This document shows, in pieces, positions 61,279-64,000 of a stretch of 64,000 nt of DNA. The DNA is taken from NCBI GenBank assembly GCA_016125225.1, contig WGME01000003.1:434001-498000 (forward strand), in the 5' to 3' direction. The position numbers and the translations under genes are program-made. The DNA comes from a bacterium (GTDB taxonomy: Bacteria > Planctomycetota > Planctomycetia > Planctomycetales > Planctomycetaceae). Positions within the stretch are counted from its first letter, which is position 1. The number at the start of each line of letters is the position of its first letter. Under the pieces are notes generated by a model. The model saw only the letters and a program-made list of their open reading frames with translations, had not been told where the DNA came from and made no database searches.

Positions 61279-63702
61279 ATGACCGACTACGAAAAGCTTG
61301 GCGTCTTCTACCTCGGCCGCGAGTACAACCTCGAACAACGGCAGTTGCAGGATGATCTGCTGCTGTACGACGCCAAGGATCTCTGCACGCATGCGGTTTG
61401 TGTGGGGATGACTGGTAGTGGTAAGACGGGGCTGTGTCTCGATCTGCTCGAAGAAGCCGCGATCGATGGCATCCCGGCGCTGTGCATCGATCCCAAAGGG
61501 GACCTGGGCAACCTGATGCTCACGTTCCCCGAGCTGAAGCCCGGCGATTTTCGCCCGTGGATTGATCCGGCCGATGCCACGCGGAAGGGCATGACACCCG
61601 ACGAATTTGCCACCCAGACAGCGAAGAGTTGGAAAACGGGACTCGCGGAATGGCAGCAGTCACCGGAGCGGATTCAACGCTTCCGTGATGCCGCCGATGT
61701 GGCAATCTACACCCCGGGTGGGACGGCCGGATTGCCCATCACCGTGTTGCGTTCGTTCACGGCACCGGATGAAACCCTGCGGCGCGATCCCCAAGCCTTG
61801 CATGACCGCATCTCGGCCGCGGTGTCAGGATTGCTGGCGTTGATGGGGATCAATGCCGACCCGCTGATGAGCCGTGAACACATCTTGCTCTCGAACCTCT
61901 TCAACACCTGCTGGAAAGAGGGCAAGGATCTCGACCTGGGAACACTCATTCGGAATGTGCAGTCTCCGCCGTTTGATCGTCTCGGTGTGCTCGATCTCGA
62001 AAGTTTCTTCCCGGCGACTGAACGGTTTCAGTTCGCCATGCAGCTCAACAATCTGCTGGCCTCTCCCGGCTTCGCGGTCTGGCGGGAAGGGGAACCGCTC
62101 GATATTCAGAAGCTGCTCTACACACCGGAGGGTAAGCCGCGGATTGCGATTCTCTCGATCGCCCATCTGTCGGACCCCGAGCGGATGTTCTTTGTAACGA
62201 TCTTGCTCAATGAAGTGCTGGCCTGGATGCGACGGCAGCCGGGCACATCGAGCCTGCGGGCCTTGTTATACATGGATGAAGTCTTCGGCTTTTTCCCGCC
62301 GACGGCGAACCCGCCGAGCAAAACGCCGATGCTCACGCTCCTCAAACAAGCGCGGGCCTTCGGTCTCGGTGTGGTGTTGGCGACACAGAACCCCGTCGAC
62401 CTGGATTACAAAGGCCTCTCAAACTGTGGGACCTGGTTCATCGGCCGTCTGCAGACCGAGCGGGATAAGCTGCGATTGCTTGATGGTTTGGAAGGTGCCT
62501 CGGCGACCACCGGTGCCAACTTCGACCGGGCGGCGATGGAACGTATCATGTCGGCCCTCGGCAGCCGCGTTTTCCTGATGAACAACGTGCATGATGATCA
62601 CCCCACGGTCTTCCAGACGCGCTGGGCGTTGTCTTACCTGCGGGGACCATTATCTCGCGAACATATCGAACAACTGATGGCTGGTCGCAAGGCCTTGGCT
62701 CCCGTGGCAAGTTCTGCGTCGTCGGGAACCTCATCAAGTTCAGGGGAACTGGGGACGCACCCCATACTGCCGCCTGATATCACCGAACAGTTTTTGCAGC
62801 GGCGGGCGTCGTTATTGGGAGATGCCAAGCTGTCGTATCGACCGGGGTTGTATGCGACAGCCCGCGTTCATTTTGAGAACCGCACTACGGGTGTCGATGA
62901 ATCGCACGACTTTGCCTTCCTGATCGAGCAGGTCACGGAGGTCTCCGCCACGATCTGGGACCTGGCCAAAACAGCGGATCTCGAACTCGACTTCACCGAC
63001 CGCCCGGAAGAGTCCGCCGGATTTGGTTCGCTCCCTTCCGACTTATCCAAGCCGAAGACGTACAACGAACTTTCCAACGCGTTGAAGGACCATCTGTATC
63101 GAACGGAACGGCTACGGCTGTTGAAGTGCAAGTCGCTGAAGCAGACCTCGAACCCGAACGAAGAAGAGGGCACTTTCCGCGTGCGTTTGGGGCAACTGCT
63201 GAAAGAACAACGCGACCTGCAGGTCGAAAAGTTGAAAGCGAAGTATGCCCCGAAGCTCGCGGCCCTGCAGGAACGCATTCGTAAGGCGGAACAACGCAAA
63301 GAGAAGGAACAATCGCAGGCGACGTCTCAAACGTTTCAAGTAGCTGTGCAGTTTGGCACTTCGATTTTAGGGGCGATGTTCGGCCGCAAACTGGCGAGTG
63401 CCTCAAACCTCTCGCGAGCGTCCAGCACCATTCGCTCTGCTAATCGAACCTTGGAACAACGGCAGGATGTTGCCCAGGCGCAAGAGAACATCGAAGCCCT
63501 GCAGCAGCAATTTGCGGACATGAATGCCGAGTTTGAAGCGGAGGCTCTCAAGGTCCAGTCGTGCTCTGCCGCGGAGGACCTGGAGTTCGACGAAGTGCTG
63601 GTGCGACCGAAGAAGTCGGATATTTCCATCACGAAGATCGCCCTCGTCTGGACGCCGTGGATCGTAGACAAAACGGGCATGGCGACCGCAGGTTGGGAAT
63701 GA
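61279..63702 (+). CDS. HerA/DUF87-like ATPase with coiled-coil C-terminus
   Basis: 807 residues, no membrane segment. P-loop ATPase of the HerA/FtsK-like group: Walker A GMTGSGKT (43-50), PALCIDPKGDLGNL, Walker B ALLYMDEVFGFFPP (Asp333, Glu334) and sensor region VVLATQNPVDLDYKGLSNC. The C-terminal third has a probable coiled coil (about 625-680, QLLKEQRDLQVEKLKAKYAP) and a short hydrophobic stretch. Such proteins are predicted DNA pumps or helicases; cellular role unknown. Its stop overlaps the tilS start, implying coupled translation. Confidence 0.87.
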   Translation: MTDYEKLGVFYLGREYNLEQRQLQDDLLLYDAKDLCTHAVCVGMTGSGKTGLCLDLLEEAAIDGIPALCIDPKGDLGNLMLTFPELKPGDFRPWIDPADATRKGMTPDEFATQTAKSWKTGLAEWQQSPERIQRFRDAADVAIYTPGGTAGLPITVLRSFTAPDETLRRDPQALHDRISAAVSGLLALMGINADPLMSREHILLSNLFNTCWKEGKDLDLGTLIRNVQSPPFDRLGVLDLESFFPATERFQFAMQLNNLLASPGFAVWREGEPLDIQKLLYTPEGKPRIAILSIAHLSDPERMFFVTILLNEVLAWMRRQPGTSSLRALLYMDEVFGFFPPTANPPSKTPMLTLLKQARAFGLGVVLATQNPVDLDYKGLSNCGTWFIGRLQTERDKLRLLDGLEGASATTGANFDRAAMERIMSALGSRVFLMNNVHDDHPTVFQTRWALSYLRGPLSREHIEQLMAGRKALAPVASSASSGTSSSSGELGTHPILPPDITEQFLQRRASLLGDAKLSYRPGLYATARVHFENRTTGVDESHDFAFLIEQVTEVSATIWDLAKTADLELDFTDRPEESAGFGSLPSDLSKPKTYNELSNALKDHLYRTERLRLLKCKSLKQTSNPNEEEGTFRVRLGQLLKEQRDLQVEKLKAKYAPKLAALQERIRKAEQRKEKEQSQATSQTFQVAVQFGTSILGAMFGRKLASASNLSRASSTIRSANRTLEQRQDVAQAQENIEALQQQFADMNAEFEAEALKVQSCSAAEDLEFDEVLVRPKKSDISITKIALVWTPWIVDKTGMATAGWE

Positions 63703-64000
63703 ACGCCGCCACTCACTTTCGTTCGCAATTGCAGGCCGGGTTGCAACGCACCGGTGCCGAGCAGGCACGGATTCTTGTTGCGGTCTCGGGGGGGCCGGAC
63801 AGCGTCGCTTTGTTACGCGGATTGCTCGACCTGCGAGACGACTGTGGTCTGCAATTGATCGTCACCCATTTCAATCACCGCTTCCGGGGCGAAGACTCCG
63901 AACAGGACGCCCGCTTTGTGGCGGCACTCGCGGAGCAAAATCAACTGCCATGCATCCAGGGGCAGGCGGACCATGCGGCGACGGTGGTGCGGGAAGAATC
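63699..64000 (+). CDS. tilS: tRNA(Ile)-lysidine synthase TilS, N-terminal part
   Basis: First 100 codons of a gene cut by the window end. The PP-loop ATP-pyrophosphatase motif SGGPDSVALLRGL is followed by LQLIVTHFNHRFRGEDSEQD, the TilS signature. The enzyme converts cytidine 34 of tRNA-Ile2 to lysidine so that AUA is read as isoleucine. The ATG overlaps the TGA of the preceding ATPase gene. Confidence 0.93.
   Translation, partial: MNAATHFRSQLQAGLQRTGAEQARILVAVSGGPDSVALLRGLLDLRDDCGLQLIVTHFNHRFRGEDSEQDARFVAALAEQNQLPCIQGQADHAATVVREE

Overview
The window looks like a chromosomal segment of a planctomycete (Planctomycetota, probably order Planctomycetales). The evidence is an N-terminal prepilin helix fused to the DUF1559 domain (13184-14197), two Hanks-type Ser/Thr kinases with odd C-terminal modules, a formylglycine-enzyme-like lipoprotein, a neutral-ceramidase-like exported protein, and many exported proteins of unknown function. 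DNA is moderately GC-rich with long antisense reading frames, most of which are shadows. No rRNA, tRNA, CRISPR array, intact insertion sequence or prophage was found.

Layout. 1-3122: two tandem ammonium transporters on the minus strand, separated by a hairpin terminator; the upstream one has a good sigma-54 (-24/-12) promoter candidate. 3665-9102: Ser/Thr kinase with a degenerate receiver-like tail, a Pro/Tyr-rich exported protein, an FGE-like lipoprotein, a helical protein and an exported beta-sandwich protein. 9374-14197: scpB, a histidine kinase/NtrC pair and a DUF1559 protein. 14220-24615: signalling block with a small membrane protein, an SbtA-family bicarbonate transporter, a second kinase/NtrC pair, a large hybrid kinase (REC-REC-HPt) that follows two small membrane genes (one a 49-residue DUF3309 protein), and a third NtrC-type regulator. 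Sigma-54 promoter candidates lie upstream of sbtA and of the DUF3309 gene. All three NtrC-type regulators keep GAFTGA, so the block reads as a sigma-54 regulatory hub.

24928-31658: a polytopic zinc-ribbon membrane protein, a TlpA-like lipoprotein and an IleRS-type synthetase with unusual signature motifs. 31659-33380 is accessory: AT-richer DNA with one foreign-looking membrane protein, several REP-like palindromes and a fragment resembling a REP-associated transposase (RAYT). 33434-44988 is mostly housekeeping: RraA-like protein, dihydroorotase, Nudix hydrolase, ceramidase-like protein, LplT-like exporter, ATP-grasp enzyme, enolase-superfamily enzyme, cation/proton antiporter and M50 protease.

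45101-46612 is the most interesting locus: a retron. A reverse transcriptase with NAxxH and YADD motifs is preceded by a predicted msr-msd RNA whose ends (45101-45116 and 45257-45272) pair over 16 positions with one G.U, enclosing a perfect 17-bp hairpin. The RT has an N-terminal membrane-spanning segment, and the next gene encodes a membrane protein that could be a partner or just a neighbour.

46723-64000: prolyl oligopeptidase, HAD phosphatase, thioredoxin-like lipoprotein, a second Ser/Thr kinase with a sandwich ectodomain, nitroreductase, M42 peptidase, a GyrI-like protein next to a broken AraC fragment, a membrane protein with ankyrin-like repeats, an LTxxQ-type exported protein, a beta-propeller protein, a gamma-carbonic-anhydrase family protein, rnpA-yidD, an ATPase and the start of tilS. 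Starts were chosen from ribosome-binding sites, signal peptides and domain boundaries. Family names rest on motif recognition, not on searches.
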